Origin: Actinacidiphila glaucinigra
Lineage (GTDB): Bacteria; Actinomycetota; Actinomycetes; Streptomycetales; Streptomycetaceae
Direction: 5' to 3'
DNA length: 64,000 bases
Assembly: GCF_900188405.1 (NCBI RefSeq)
Contig: NZ_FZOF01000003.1
Coordinates: 248,001-312,000, forward strand
Shown here: positions 23,975-32,455 of the stretch, piece after piece
Layout: every line of letters begins with the position of its first letter
How positions within the stretch are numbered: position 1 is the first letter of the stretch
Made by a program: the position numbers and the translations under genes
Notes under the pieces: generated by a model
Database searches by the model: none
The model's input: the letters and a program-made list of their open reading frames with translations, nothing else
Told to the model about the DNA's origin: nothing

Positions 23975-25102
23975 GTGACTGCCGATCGCACCACCGCCCC
24001 GAGAACGTCCGCCCGTCGCCGCCTCATGGCGGGCGCCGCCCTTCTGCCGCTGCTGGCCCTCGCCGCCTGCGGCTACGGCTCCGAGAAGAAGGACGACACC
24101 ACCAACGCGGCCGCGAGCAGCGGCACCAGCAAGAAGCTGTCCGCCTCGACGGTGAAGATCGGCTACTTCGCGAACCTCACCCACGCCACCCCGCTGGTGG
24201 GCCTGAAGGAGGGCTTCTTCGCCGACGAACTGGGCTCGGGCACCACGATCAAGGAGTCGGTCTTCAACGCCGGGCCCGCGGAGATCGAGGCCCTCAACGC
24301 CGGTTCCATCGACATCGGCTGGATCGGCCCCTCCCCGGCCGTCAACGGCTGGACGAAGTCCGGCGGCAAGAGCCTGAAGATCATCTCCGGTTCGGCCTCC
24401 GGCGGCGTCAAGCTGGTCGTCAACCCGGAGAAGATCAAGTCCCTGAAGGACGTCAAGGGCAAGAAGATCGCCACCCCCCAGCTCGGCAACACCCAGGACG
24501 TGGCCTTCCTCAACTGGATCGCCGAGCAGGGCTGGAAGGTCGACGCCACCAGCGGCAAGGGCGACGTCTCCGTGGTCCGCACGGACAACAAGGTGACGCC
24601 CGACGCCTACAAGACCGGCTCGATCGACGGCGCGTGGGTGCCCGAGCCCACCGCCTCCAAGCTGGTCGCCGAGGGCGCGAAGGTGCTCCTGGACGAGAGC
24701 GACCTGTGGCCGGACAAGAAGTTCGTCATCACCAACGTGATCGTCTCCCAGTCGTTCCTCAAGGAGCACCCGGACGTCGTCGAGGCCGTGCTGCGCGGCT
24801 CGGTGAAGACCAACGCCTGGATCAACGCCAACCCGGACAAGGCGAAGGCCGACGCCAACGCCCAGCTGGAGAGGCTCTCCGGCAAGCCGCTGCCCGCCGA
24901 CGTCATCGACCCGGCGTGGCAGAGCATCCAGGTGATCGACGACCCGCTGGCGTCCACCCTGCAGACCGAGGCCGACCACGCCGTCACCGCCGGCCTGCTG
25001 GAGAAGCCCGCCCTCAAGGGCATCTACGACCTGTCGCTCCTCAACAAGGTCCTCCAGGCCGACGGCAAGCCCGCCATCGACGACGCCGGTCTCGGCGGCT
25101 GA
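23975..25102 (+). CDS. ssuA: Sulfonate ABC transporter substrate-binding lipoprotein
   Basis: The 375-residue protein starts with a signal sequence ending in the lipobox 'LAAC' (Cys32). The rest is an NMT1/SsuA-like binding fold with 'VKIGYFANLTHATPLVGL', 'AGPAEIEALNAGSIDIGW' and 'TPQLGNTQDVAFL'. It should capture aliphatic sulfonates or a related organosulfur compound at the outer face of the membrane. The ATPase and permease genes follow, and the sulfate assimilation genes precede it, so the cluster supplies sulfur from inorganic and organic sources. No SsuD-type monooxygenase is in this operon. Confidence 0.9.
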   Translation: MTADRTTAPRTSARRRLMAGAALLPLLALAACGYGSEKKDDTTNAAASSGTSKKLSASTVKIGYFANLTHATPLVGLKEGFFADELGSGTTIKESVFNAGPAEIEALNAGSIDIGWIGPSPAVNGWTKSGGKSLKIISGSASGGVKLVVNPEKIKSLKDVKGKKIATPQLGNTQDVAFLNWIAEQGWKVDATSGKGDVSVVRTDNKVTPDAYKTGSIDGAWVPEPTASKLVAEGAKVLLDESDLWPDKKFVITNVIVSQSFLKEHPDVVEAVLRGSVKTNAWINANPDKAKADANAQLERLSGKPLPADVIDPAWQSIQVIDDPLASTLQTEADHAVTAGLLEKPALKGIYDLSLLNKVLQADGKPAIDDAGLGG

Positions 25103-25155
25103 CGGCCGGCAGCACCCCATGAAGCCCGCAGCCCCAGCCCTCAGGAGGTGACGCC

Positions 25156-25950
25156 ATGGCCACCGCACTCACCAAGCAGCCCGCCGTGACGGTCGACGCG
25201 GCCCCCCACGCCGCACGGCTCGAGCACGTCTCGAAGTCCTTCGGCCGTCCCGGCGCGGAGACGCACGTGCTGGACGACATCAGCATCGACGTCGCCCCCG
25301 GCGAGTTCGTCTGCCTCCTGGGGGCCTCGGGCTGCGGCAAGTCCACGCTGCTCAACCTGGTCGCGGGACTCGACCGGCCGACCGCCGGGGGCATCGAGAC
25401 CCCCGGCGGCCGCCCGGCCCTGATGTTCCAGGAGCACGCCCTGTTCCCGTGGCTCACCGCGGGCAGGAACATCGAACTCGCCCTGCGCATGCGCGGCGTG
25501 CCGCGCGCCGAACGGCGCCCGGAGGCCGAGCGGCTGCTGGAGCTCGTCCGTCTGCGGGGCGCCTACGGCAAGCGGGTGCACGAGCTGTCCGGCGGCATGC
25601 GGCAGCGCGTCGCACTGGCCCGGGCACTGGCACAGGACAGCCAGCTGCTGCTGATGGACGAGCCGTTCGCGGCGCTCGACGCCATCACCCGCGACGTCCT
25701 GCACGAGGAACTCACGCGTATCTGGGCCGAGACCCGCCTGTCTGTGCTCTTCGTGACCCACAACGTCCGCGAGGCGGTGCGGCTCGCCCAGCGGGTCGTG
25801 CTGCTCTCCTCGCGGCCGGGACGGATCGCCCGGGAATGGACGGTCGACATCCCGCAGCCGCGCCGCATCGAGGACTCGGCGGTCGCCGAGCTCTCCGTGG
25901 AGATCACCGAACACCTCCGGGGGGAGATCCGCCGACATGGCCAGCACTGA
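25156..25950 (+). CDS. ssuB: Sulfonate ABC transporter ATP-binding protein
   Basis: The 264-residue ATPase shows Walker A 'LLGASGCGKST', the signature 'ELSGGMRQRVALARAL' and Walker B 'LLLMDEPFAALD'. The family resemblance is to SsuB/TauB. AGGAGGTGAC lies at 25143-25152 before the ATG. Its 3' end overlaps the permease gene by 14 bases. Confidence 0.92.
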   Translation: MATALTKQPAVTVDAAPHAARLEHVSKSFGRPGAETHVLDDISIDVAPGEFVCLLGASGCGKSTLLNLVAGLDRPTAGGIETPGGRPALMFQEHALFPWLTAGRNIELALRMRGVPRAERRPEAERLLELVRLRGAYGKRVHELSGGMRQRVALARALAQDSQLLLMDEPFAALDAITRDVLHEELTRIWAETRLSVLFVTHNVREAVRLAQRVVLLSSRPGRIAREWTVDIPQPRRIEDSAVAELSVEITEHLRGEIRRHGQH

Positions 25951-26830
25951 GACGAAGGCGCACACCGCGCACACCGGCGACCTCGCGGGGCTCGAGGCCG
26001 GCCTCGACGCCCTGGAGACCCGCTCCACCACACGTGTGCCGGTGGCCCGCGTGCTGCTGCAGAAGGCCGTTCCCCCGCTCGTCGCCATCGCCCTGGTGCT
26101 GGTGGTGTGGCAGCTCGCCTACCACTACGAGGTCAAGCCGCACTACCAGCTGCCCAGTCCGGCGGAGGTCGCACGCGCCCTGCAGGACAAGTGGCTCGAC
26201 GGCACCCTCCTCGGCTACGTCTGGACCAGCCTGTCGCGCGGCGCGCTGGGCTTCGTGGCCTCCGTCGCGATCGGCACGCCGCTCGGCCTGCTCGTCGCGC
26301 GGGTCCGGGTGGTGCGGGCCGCGATCGGGCCGATCCTGTCGGGTCTGCAGTCGCTGCCGTCGGTGGCGTGGGTGCCCGCGTCGATCATCTGGTTCGGGCT
26401 GTCGGACGCCACGATCTACTGCGTGGTGCTGCTGGGCGCGGTGCCCTCGATCGCCAACGGCCTGGTCGCGGGCGTCGACCAGATCCCGCCGCTGTTCCTG
26501 CGGGCCGGCCGTACCATCGGCGCCACCGGTGTCCACGCGGTGCGGCATGTGCTGCTGCCGGCCGCCCTGCCGGGATACCTCGCCGGCCTCAAGCAGGGCT
26601 GGGCCTTCTCCTGGCGCTCCCTGATGGCCGCCGAACTCATCGCCACCTCCCCCGACCTCGGCGTGGGGTTGGGCCAGTTGCTGGAGCAGGGGCGTGAACT
26701 GTCCGACATGCCGAGCGTGCTGGCGGCGATCCTGCTGATCCTGGTCGTCGGCATCGGCATCGAGCTGCTGGTGTTCGCGCCGCTGGAGCGCACGGTGCTG
26801 CGCAGCCGCGGCCTGTTGGTACGGAGCTGA
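25937..26830 (+). CDS. ssuC: Sulfonate ABC transporter permease
   Basis: The 297-residue protein has about six membrane segments after a 45-residue cytoplasmic tail. The EAA-type loop is in 'LRAGRTIGATGVHAVRHV' (about 193-210). Sequence blocks 'LPSVAWVPASIIWFGLSD' and 'WRSLMAAELIA' are typical of SsuC/TauC permeases. It overlaps ssuB and ends two bases before the chelatase start. Confidence 0.92.
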   Translation: MASTETKAHTAHTGDLAGLEAGLDALETRSTTRVPVARVLLQKAVPPLVAIALVLVVWQLAYHYEVKPHYQLPSPAEVARALQDKWLDGTLLGYVWTSLSRGALGFVASVAIGTPLGLLVARVRVVRAAIGPILSGLQSLPSVAWVPASIIWFGLSDATIYCVVLLGAVPSIANGLVAGVDQIPPLFLRAGRTIGATGVHAVRHVLLPAALPGYLAGLKQGWAFSWRSLMAAELIATSPDLGVGLGQLLEQGRELSDMPSVLAAILLILVVGIGIELLVFAPLERTVLRSRGLLVRS

Positions 26831-26832
26831 CC

Positions 26833-27588
26833 GTGACCGCCCGGCACGTCCTCCTCGTCATCGCCCACGGCAGCCGCGACCCGCGGCACGCCGCGACCGT
26901 CCACGCCCTGACCGAGCGGGTCCGGGCGGCCCGTCCCGGGCTGCGGGTGGAGACGGCCTTCCTCGACCACTGCGCGCCCAGCGTGCCGCAGGTCGTGGAC
27001 CGGCTGGCCGCGGAGGGCGTGCGCGACGTGGTGGCGCTGCCGCTGCTGCTGACCCGCGCCTTCCACGCCAAGGCGGACATCCCCGCGGTGCTGCGCGAGT
27101 CCGCGGCGCGCCATGCGCGGATGCGCGTCCGCCGGGCCGACGTGCTCGGCCCCTCACCGCTGCTGCAGGCCGCGCTGGAGCGGCGGCTGCGCGAAGCCGG
27201 GCTCGGCCCCGGCGACCGCCCCTCGACCGGGATCGTCCTGGCCTCGGCGGGCTCCTCCGACCCGGAGGCGATCGCAGTGATCGCAGAAATCGCGCGGGAG
27301 TGGCGGCGTACCGGTTGGTGCGCCGTGCGGCCTGCGTTCGCCTCCGCATCCCTTCCCACCACGGACGAGGCGGTGCGCGCGCTGCGCGCCGACGGCGTAC
27401 GGCACGTCGCCGTCGCGCCGTACGTCATCGCGCCGGGCTTCCTGCCCGACCGCATCGCCCGCGGCGCCCTGGCCTCCGGGGCGGACCTCCTCGCCGACGT
27501 CCTCGGCGACGCCCCGGAGGTCGCCCGGCTGCTGCTGCGGCGCTTCGACGAGGCGCTGCTGCCGCGTCTGTCGCTGGCCCTGGCCTGA
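26833..27588 (+). CDS. Sirohydrochlorin chelatase (CbiX/SirB type)
   Basis: The 251-residue protein contains two tandem CbiX-like halves. The first has 'LLVIAHGSRDPRH' with the metal-binding His and 'LPLLLTRAFHAKADIP' with another His pair; the second half keeps the fold but lacks the 'HGSR' motif, reading 'VLASAGSSDP'. Such proteins insert ferrous iron into sirohydrochlorin to give siroheme. Its position at the end of the sulfur cluster fits supply of siroheme to the sulfite reductase. Cobaltochelatase activity is an alternative. The GTG at 26833 lies two bases after ssuC. A G-quadruplex tract follows the stop. Confidence 0.88.
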   Translation: MTARHVLLVIAHGSRDPRHAATVHALTERVRAARPGLRVETAFLDHCAPSVPQVVDRLAAEGVRDVVALPLLLTRAFHAKADIPAVLRESAARHARMRVRRADVLGPSPLLQAALERRLREAGLGPGDRPSTGIVLASAGSSDPEAIAVIAEIAREWRRTGWCAVRPAFASASLPTTDEAVRALRADGVRHVAVAPYVIAPGFLPDRIARGALASGADLLADVLGDAPEVARLLLRRFDEALLPRLSLALA

Positions 27589-27596
27589 GGCGAGGC

Positions 27597-27630
27597 GGGG
27601 GCGGGGGGCGGGGGGCGGGGGGCGGGGGCG
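27597..27630 (+). repeat. Heptamer G-tract, five-run G-quadruplex motif
   Basis: G runs of 5, 6, 6, 6 and 5 are separated by single C residues. Four or more runs of at least three G with one-base loops form the most stable class of G-quadruplex. The tract fills almost the whole gap between two convergent stop codons (27588 and 27631) and would be in the RNA of the + strand transcript. Confidence 0.9.
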
Positions 27631-28482
27631 TCAGAACACGACGTCCGCCAGGCGCTCCACCTGGCCGGGGTCCGACGCCCAGCAGTAGAGCACCACTTCG
27701 TCGGCTCCGGCGCCAACGTACCCGGCGACCGCGTCGCGGATCTGCTCCGGGGTGGTCAGCAGGCCCTCCGCGACACGGTCGGCGAACTCGCTGAAGGCGT
27801 AGTAGGCGCGGATGTTGGCGCGGGCCGCGGCGACCACCGCGTCCGGTCCGAGCGCGACGTTGGCCTGGGCGACAAGCCGGGGCCGGCCGGGCCGCGCGTG
27901 GCGGTCCCAGCTCCGTTCCGCCTCACGGAAGAGGCGGTCCATCGCCTTGGGCGGCATCCCGGCGCCGAGGAAGCCGTCGCCGTGGCGGCCGACCCGGTCG
28001 AGCGCCGCCGGGACGAAACCGCCGAACAGCACCTCCGGCCCGCCCGGGGTCACCGGGGCGGGGCCGATCGGTCCGGCTCCCTCGCCGTACGGGTCGCCCG
28101 CCCACAGGCGGCGCAGCACCGCCATCTGCTCGTCGAGCAGATGGCCGCGACGGCGGAAGTCGGCTCCCGCGGCGCGGAAGTCGTCCTCGCGCGCGCCCAC
28201 TCCGACGCCGAGGGTGAAGCGGCCGCCGGAGAGGCGGTCCAGCGTCGCCGCCTGCTTGGCCAGGACGGCGGCGTCGCGGAACGGGGAGATGAGGACCTCG
28301 GTCTGCAGCCGGATCCGGCGGGTCGCCCCGGCGAGGACGGCGAGGGCGACCAGCGGTTCGGGGTTGTCGTACACGAGGCGGTCGAGCAGGCCGAGGCTGC
28401 TGAAGGGGCCGTCGTCGGCGCGGCGGGCCCAGGTCGTCAGCACGGCGGGGTCGTCGACGGGAAGGCCGAGACCGATCTTCAT
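27631..28482 (-). CDS. LLM-class flavin-dependent oxidoreductase
   Basis: The 283-residue protein is a luciferase-like monooxygenase-fold enzyme: 'MKIGLGLPV' start, 'DRLVYDNPEPLVALAVLAG' and 'RFTLGVGVGAREDDFRAAG' are family blocks. The ATG at 28482 has GGAGGAG upstream; a longer frame exists but adds unrelated text. Such enzymes use FMN or F420. It is convergent with the sulfur cluster; desulfonation (SsuD-like) is possible by neighbourhood but the sequence looks more like the F420-type group, so the substrate stays open. Confidence 0.87.
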   Translation of the reverse strand: MKIGLGLPVDDPAVLTTWARRADDGPFSSLGLLDRLVYDNPEPLVALAVLAGATRRIRLQTEVLISPFRDAAVLAKQAATLDRLSGGRFTLGVGVGAREDDFRAAGADFRRRGHLLDEQMAVLRRLWAGDPYGEGAGPIGPAPVTPGGPEVLFGGFVPAALDRVGRHGDGFLGAGMPPKAMDRLFREAERSWDRHARPGRPRLVAQANVALGPDAVVAAARANIRAYYAFSEFADRVAEGLLTTPEQIRDAVAGYVGAGADEVVLYCWASDPGQVERLADVVF

Positions 28483-28665
28483 GGGGAACTCCTCCGGAAG
28501 GGCAGGGACATGTGGTGCCGCCCCTCCCTCACCACGCACCTGCCGTGCGGGCCGCTCCCTTTCCGCGGCGTACTTCCGGGGAGCGTGGTCGTCGAGTCCG
28601 TTCACGGTAACGCGCGGTCCCCGGCCCCTGCGATTCATTTCCCCGTGTCGCGGCGGCCGGAGGCT

Positions 28666-30141
28666 CTAGTAGTAGTGGCGCAGCCATGACCACAGCTGTG
28701 ACCAGGGCGCGTTCGGCGCGGCGCACAGGACGACCGCGGCGAGCTGCTCCTCGTTGCCGACGTCGTGGCCGTTGTCCACGCTGCCGACCTGGCGGCAGTC
28801 GGTGAAGTACTGTTCGAGGCCGTCGGCCTCCCTCTGGCGGACCAGCAGCACAGGACCCGTCGCAGAGTCGGGCGGCGGGCCCCAGTCGGCGAAGCTCATG
28901 TGGGCGGAGTAGGGGGCGGGCACACCGCGGGCGGGACCGTAGTGGGCCAAGGCGCCCGCCTCGCCGTAGTTCTGGGCGAATACGACCGCGCGGGGCCGGT
29001 CGGCGGCGGGGACGGCGGACCAGGCGTCGGCGACGGCGTCGGCGAGCTGCGGCCAGCCGATCTGCTCGCCCTGCTCCTTGTTGACGCCGTTCACCGCGCC
29101 CACCGCGCCCGGCGGGAGCACCGGCAGCGAGATCAGGGCGCTGATCACCGCCGTGACCGCGACGGCCGGCCACATGGCGCGCGGCCGGGAGACGGAGGCG
29201 ACGCAGCCCGCGGCGAGCAGCACCAGCAGCAACGGCAGGCAGTAGTACGGCTTGCCGCCCGAGACGACGACCACGACGGCGAGCAGGAGGTAGGCCGGGA
29301 CGAACGCGCGCGCCCACCGCAGCGCGGGATCGCGCCACAGCCGCAGCCCGCCCGCGATCCACACCGGGACGAACACCGGTGAGAGGAAGACGATCTGCTG
29401 GGGCACGAACAGGACGCGGTTCTCGGCGCCGTCGTCCGCGCTGATGCCGCCCGCCACGGTCAGCTGGGGCCAGCCGTGCGCCGCCTGCCACCACAGGCTG
29501 GGCAGGGCCACCGCGAGCGCGACGGCGGCTCCGGCGAGCGGCCACCAGCCGCGCAGCACGTGCCGGGGGCCGGTGGCGAGCAGCGCCGCGAGCAGGGCGA
29601 GGGCCAGCAGGGCGACCAGGTACTTGTTCTGCATGCCGACGCCGAGGGCCGCGCCCACCGCGAGCCACAGGCGGCGGTCGCCGGTGCGCAGCAGCCTGAG
29701 CAGGAGCCAGCAGACGACCACCCACGCGAGCATGTCGAAGGTGGCGGTCGAGACCAGGTGGCCGACGGCGAGGACGAAACCGGAGACCGCCGTGCACGCC
29801 GCCGCGAGCACCTGCGCCGCCCGTCCGCCGCCCAGTTCCCTGGCGACGGCGGCGACGGTCACGACGGTCGCGGCGCAGGCGAGGGTGGCCACCACCCGCA
29901 GCCCGGCGGGCGAGTCGCCGAAGACCGCGGTGGACAGGCGGGCCGCGAGCGGGGTCAGCGGGGGCTGGTCGACGTAGCCCCAGGCGGGGTGGTCGCCGGC
30001 GACGAGGAAGTACAACTCGTCGCGGTGGAAGCCGTAGCGGCCGGACAGCGCCGTCAGCACGGCGGCGACCGCGACCGCGACCCCGAGCACGGGCGCGGCG
30101 GCGAAGGACGCCACCTGCGCGCGGACGTGCGTAGCGGACAT
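28666..30141 (-). CDS. GT39-like polyprenyl-dependent glycosyltransferase
   Basis: The 491-residue protein has around a dozen membrane spans. The first periplasmic loop carries 'RYGFHRDELYFLVAGDHPAWGYVDQPP' features, with the Asp-Glu (DE) pair typical of ArnT/PMT-like (GT-C) enzymes that take a sugar from polyprenyl phosphate. The C-terminal soluble part has 'VFAQNYGEAGALAHYGP'. The acceptor could be a wall polymer or a protein. The ATG at 30141 is used; a GTG two codons upstream is equally possible. It stands alone on the minus strand. Confidence 0.82.
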   Translation of the reverse strand: MSATHVRAQVASFAAAPVLGVAVAVAAVLTALSGRYGFHRDELYFLVAGDHPAWGYVDQPPLTPLAARLSTAVFGDSPAGLRVVATLACAATVVTVAAVARELGGGRAAQVLAAACTAVSGFVLAVGHLVSTATFDMLAWVVVCWLLLRLLRTGDRRLWLAVGAALGVGMQNKYLVALLALALLAALLATGPRHVLRGWWPLAGAAVALAVALPSLWWQAAHGWPQLTVAGGISADDGAENRVLFVPQQIVFLSPVFVPVWIAGGLRLWRDPALRWARAFVPAYLLLAVVVVVSGGKPYYCLPLLLVLLAAGCVASVSRPRAMWPAVAVTAVISALISLPVLPPGAVGAVNGVNKEQGEQIGWPQLADAVADAWSAVPAADRPRAVVFAQNYGEAGALAHYGPARGVPAPYSAHMSFADWGPPPDSATGPVLLVRQREADGLEQYFTDCRQVGSVDNGHDVGNEEQLAAVVLCAAPNAPWSQLWSWLRHYY

Positions 30142-30253
30142 CCCCACCCCCCGGTGCTCCCCTACGACGGTACCGGGGCGGTGCCCGGGGGGCCATGGTT
30201 CCGGCGGGAGGGCGGTGCCCTACCGTCGCCGTACACGGACTCTGGGAGGGGCC

Positions 30254-30925
30254 ATGACGGACGCGGGAAGACGGCGGCGCATCGCGGCGTGGGTGCTCGG
30301 ACCGGTGGGGCTGGTGCTCCTGGCCGGTGCGGTGGTGACGTCACGGACGGGCTACACGACGGGCACGGTGTCGAGCGCGGCCATGGAGCCCGCCTACTCC
30401 CCCGGCGAGCGGCTGCTGTTCGAGCGGATCGGGGCGGGCGAGGTGCGGCGCGGCGACGTGGTGCTGATCGACGGGCAGAGCCGCTACCAGGGCGGGCCGG
30501 TGCTGGAGCGCGTGATCGGCAAGGGCGGCGACCGGGTCGCGGAGCGGCGCGGCGGACCGGTGACGGTGAACGGCGAGGAGCTGTCCGAGCCGTACGTGAA
30601 GGACGGGGACCCGTCGGGCGGGGCGCCCGCGTTCGACGTCACGGTGCCCGAGGGGCGGCTGTTCCTGCTGGGCGACCACCGCGCGGACTCCATGGACTCC
30701 CGCTACTTCCTCCGGGAGCGGTCGGGCACGCTGCCTGCCGCGGGCGTCCGGGCCCGCGTGCTGGAGGACCGTACCGGCCCCCTGCTGCTGGCCCTGGCGG
30801 CGCTGTTCGGCTTCGCGTCGGCCGTCACCGGCCTGGTGCTGGGCATCGTGGCCCGGGCCGCGCGCCGCCGCGGGCGCGGCCCGGCCGTGCCGCCGTCCTG
30901 GGGCCCCGTACCGCCGACGCCCTAG
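30254..30925 (+). CDS. Signal peptidase I-like protein lacking catalytic residues
   Basis: The 223-residue protein has an N-terminal span (about 9-30), an S26-type core and a C-terminal span (about 180-203). The core keeps 'GERLLFERIGAGEVRRGDVVL' and 'GRLFLLGDHRADSMDSRYF'. In active enzymes the nucleophile is Ser in an S-M-x-P motif and the base is Lys in K-R-V-I-G. Here these read 'SSAAMEP' (Ala43 before Met44) and 'LERVIGKGG' (Glu85), so both residues are replaced. It is therefore probably a non-catalytic homologue, unless Ser40/41 and Lys90 substitute. It ends just before the second large palindromic element. Confidence 0.82.
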   Translation: MTDAGRRRRIAAWVLGPVGLVLLAGAVVTSRTGYTTGTVSSAAMEPAYSPGERLLFERIGAGEVRRGDVVLIDGQSRYQGGPVLERVIGKGGDRVAERRGGPVTVNGEELSEPYVKDGDPSGGAPAFDVTVPEGRLFLLGDHRADSMDSRYFLRERSGTLPAAGVRARVLEDRTGPLLLALAALFGFASAVTGLVLGIVARAARRRGRGPAVPPSWGPVPPTP

Positions 30926-30973
30926 AGGGGCGCCGAGGACGCGGCGCCTGCGGTCGTGCGGGTGGTGCCGCTG

Positions 30974-31608
30974 GTGTCTCGCGCCCTTCGGGCGAAAGGA
31001 CGCGGGCTGCGGACGGGAGGGTGGGGGGCGGGGCTTCACCGCAGGGTGCGGGCCGGTGGGTCGCGGGGGTTCCGGCGCCGGAGCGGGGTGCCTTTCCCGT
31101 GGTGCGGGTCTCGTTGCCGTCCGCGGGTGCAGACGGCCGCTTCCACGCCTACTCCTGGTGGTGGACGCGCCCGCCGTGACCGGCGTCTGCGGCTGATTCG
31201 AGGTGCTGATGAGGGGTGGGCGGGACATCGGGCTCGCTTCGCCGACATGGTCGGCGGAACAGAGCCCGATCTGTGAGCCCGAGAAGATCGGGCCCGCTTT
31301 CACCGACTGTGTCGGCGAAACAGAGCCCGATCTCGGCAGACCACCCGCCAGAGCCCCTCACCTGTCGGGGAATCACCCGCAGCCGCAGGTCACGGCAGGC
31401 GCGCCACCCACGAACGGTGGGCGTGGCCACCAGCCATCTCTACCCGTGGACGGCAACGAGACCTGAGCCCATGAGCAACGAGACCCGCTCCGGCGCCTGA
31501 ACCCCCGCCAAGCACCCACCCGCACACCGCCACGAAGCCCCGCCCCCACCCTCCCGTCCGCAGCCTGCCTCCTTGCGACCGAAGGGAGCGAGACGGCGCG
31601 ACAGCCGA
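30974..31608. repeat. Large palindromic intergenic element, copy B
   Basis: This is the same two-armed element as at 9968-10509, but inverted in the chromosome: the left arm here is type 2 (with TACTCCTGGTGGTGGA) and the right arm, reversed, is type 1 (with CACCGTTCGTGGGTGG). Outer hairpins around CGCGCCCTTCGGGCG and shared GTCTCGTTGCCGTCC blocks are kept. The centre is longer by about 95 bp and holds several ATCGGGCTCTGTT / AACAGAGCCCGAT units (31229-31335). It lies between convergent genes, as copy A does. No coding frame is shared intact between the copies. Confidence 0.9.
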
Positions 31609-31641
31609 ACACCGGCAGCACCACGCCCCGCTCGGGTACCC

Positions 31642-32436
31642 CTACAACCCGTCGACGTCGAAGCGGGACAGCCGCGAACCACCGCCGCGTGAGGCGCGGT
31701 CGAGCAGCGCGCTCAGCACGCGGCGCCCCGGGGTGAGCCGTGCGCGGGCCCGCGGCGGGAGGTCCCACAGGGTGCGGGAGTCACGCAACCGCAGCCCCCA
31801 GGCGGCCAGTTCGCCCGGGTCGTCGCAGCTCCAGCCGACGTCGACGGCGCGCCGGCGGCGGGCCTCCGCGGAACCGACGGTGTCCATCAGGAGGACCGAG
31901 CCGGGGAACCGGTCGCGGATGACGTCGACGGCGGAGCGGGCGCCGTCCTCGGTGAGGTAGATGAGCACGGCCTCGGAGACGAAGAGGTACGGGCCGGGGG
32001 CGGCCGCGACGGCCGCCGCCCACTCCGGTTCGGCCGCGGAGCCCGCGACCATGCGTCGGCGGTCGTGTTCCGCTAAGAGCTCGCGGCGCAGCGCGATGAC
32101 GTCCGGCAGGTCGATCTCGACCCAGGTGGCGGTGCCGTTGTCGAGCCGCTCGTAGCGGGTGTTGAGGCCGGCGCCGATCTCGACGACGGTGCCCGCCGGG
32201 TGCTCCTCCAGGAACTCCCGTACCCAGTCGTCGAGTACGACGCCGCGGAACACGGGGCCGAGCAGCGTCAGCCGGCCGCCGACGCGCGTGAGGTCGCGGT
32301 CGAGGGCCTCGGCCACCTCCACCGACCGGGGGTCGCTGGTCAGCGGACGTCGGCGGCGCGTCTCGGCCGCGCGCGCCCGCAGCGGTATGAGCAGGGTCTC
32401 CTGGACCCGGCCGAGTTCCACGCGGCGACGCTCCAC
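31642..32436 (-). CDS. SAM-dependent methyltransferase, LCMT/TcmP-like
   Basis: The 264-residue protein has the motif I glycine loop 'VVEIGAGLNTRYERL' and the acidic 'WVEIDLPDVIALRREL' that mark the leucine-carboxyl-methyltransferase-like family, which includes O-methyltransferases of polyketide pathways such as TcmP. 'FVSEAVLIYLTEDGA' is another family block. The GTG at 32436 has TACGGT seven bases upstream, so the mRNA may be leaderless. No biosynthetic neighbours point to a substrate. Confidence 0.86.
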   Translation of the reverse strand: MERRRVELGRVQETLLIPLRARAAETRRRRPLTSDPRSVEVAEALDRDLTRVGGRLTLLGPVFRGVVLDDWVREFLEEHPAGTVVEIGAGLNTRYERLDNGTATWVEIDLPDVIALRRELLAEHDRRRMVAGSAAEPEWAAAVAAAPGPYLFVSEAVLIYLTEDGARSAVDVIRDRFPGSVLLMDTVGSAEARRRRAVDVGWSCDDPGELAAWGLRLRDSRTLWDLPPRARARLTPGRRVLSALLDRASRGGGSRLSRFDVDGL

Positions 32437-32455
32437 CCCGGCACCGTACCGCGGT

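Noticed and set aside
27631-28482. SsuD alkanesulfonate monooxygenase
   Set aside because: It is luciferase-like and near ssuABC, but it is on the opposite strand behind a G-tract, is shorter than SsuD and reads more like the F420-dependent group.
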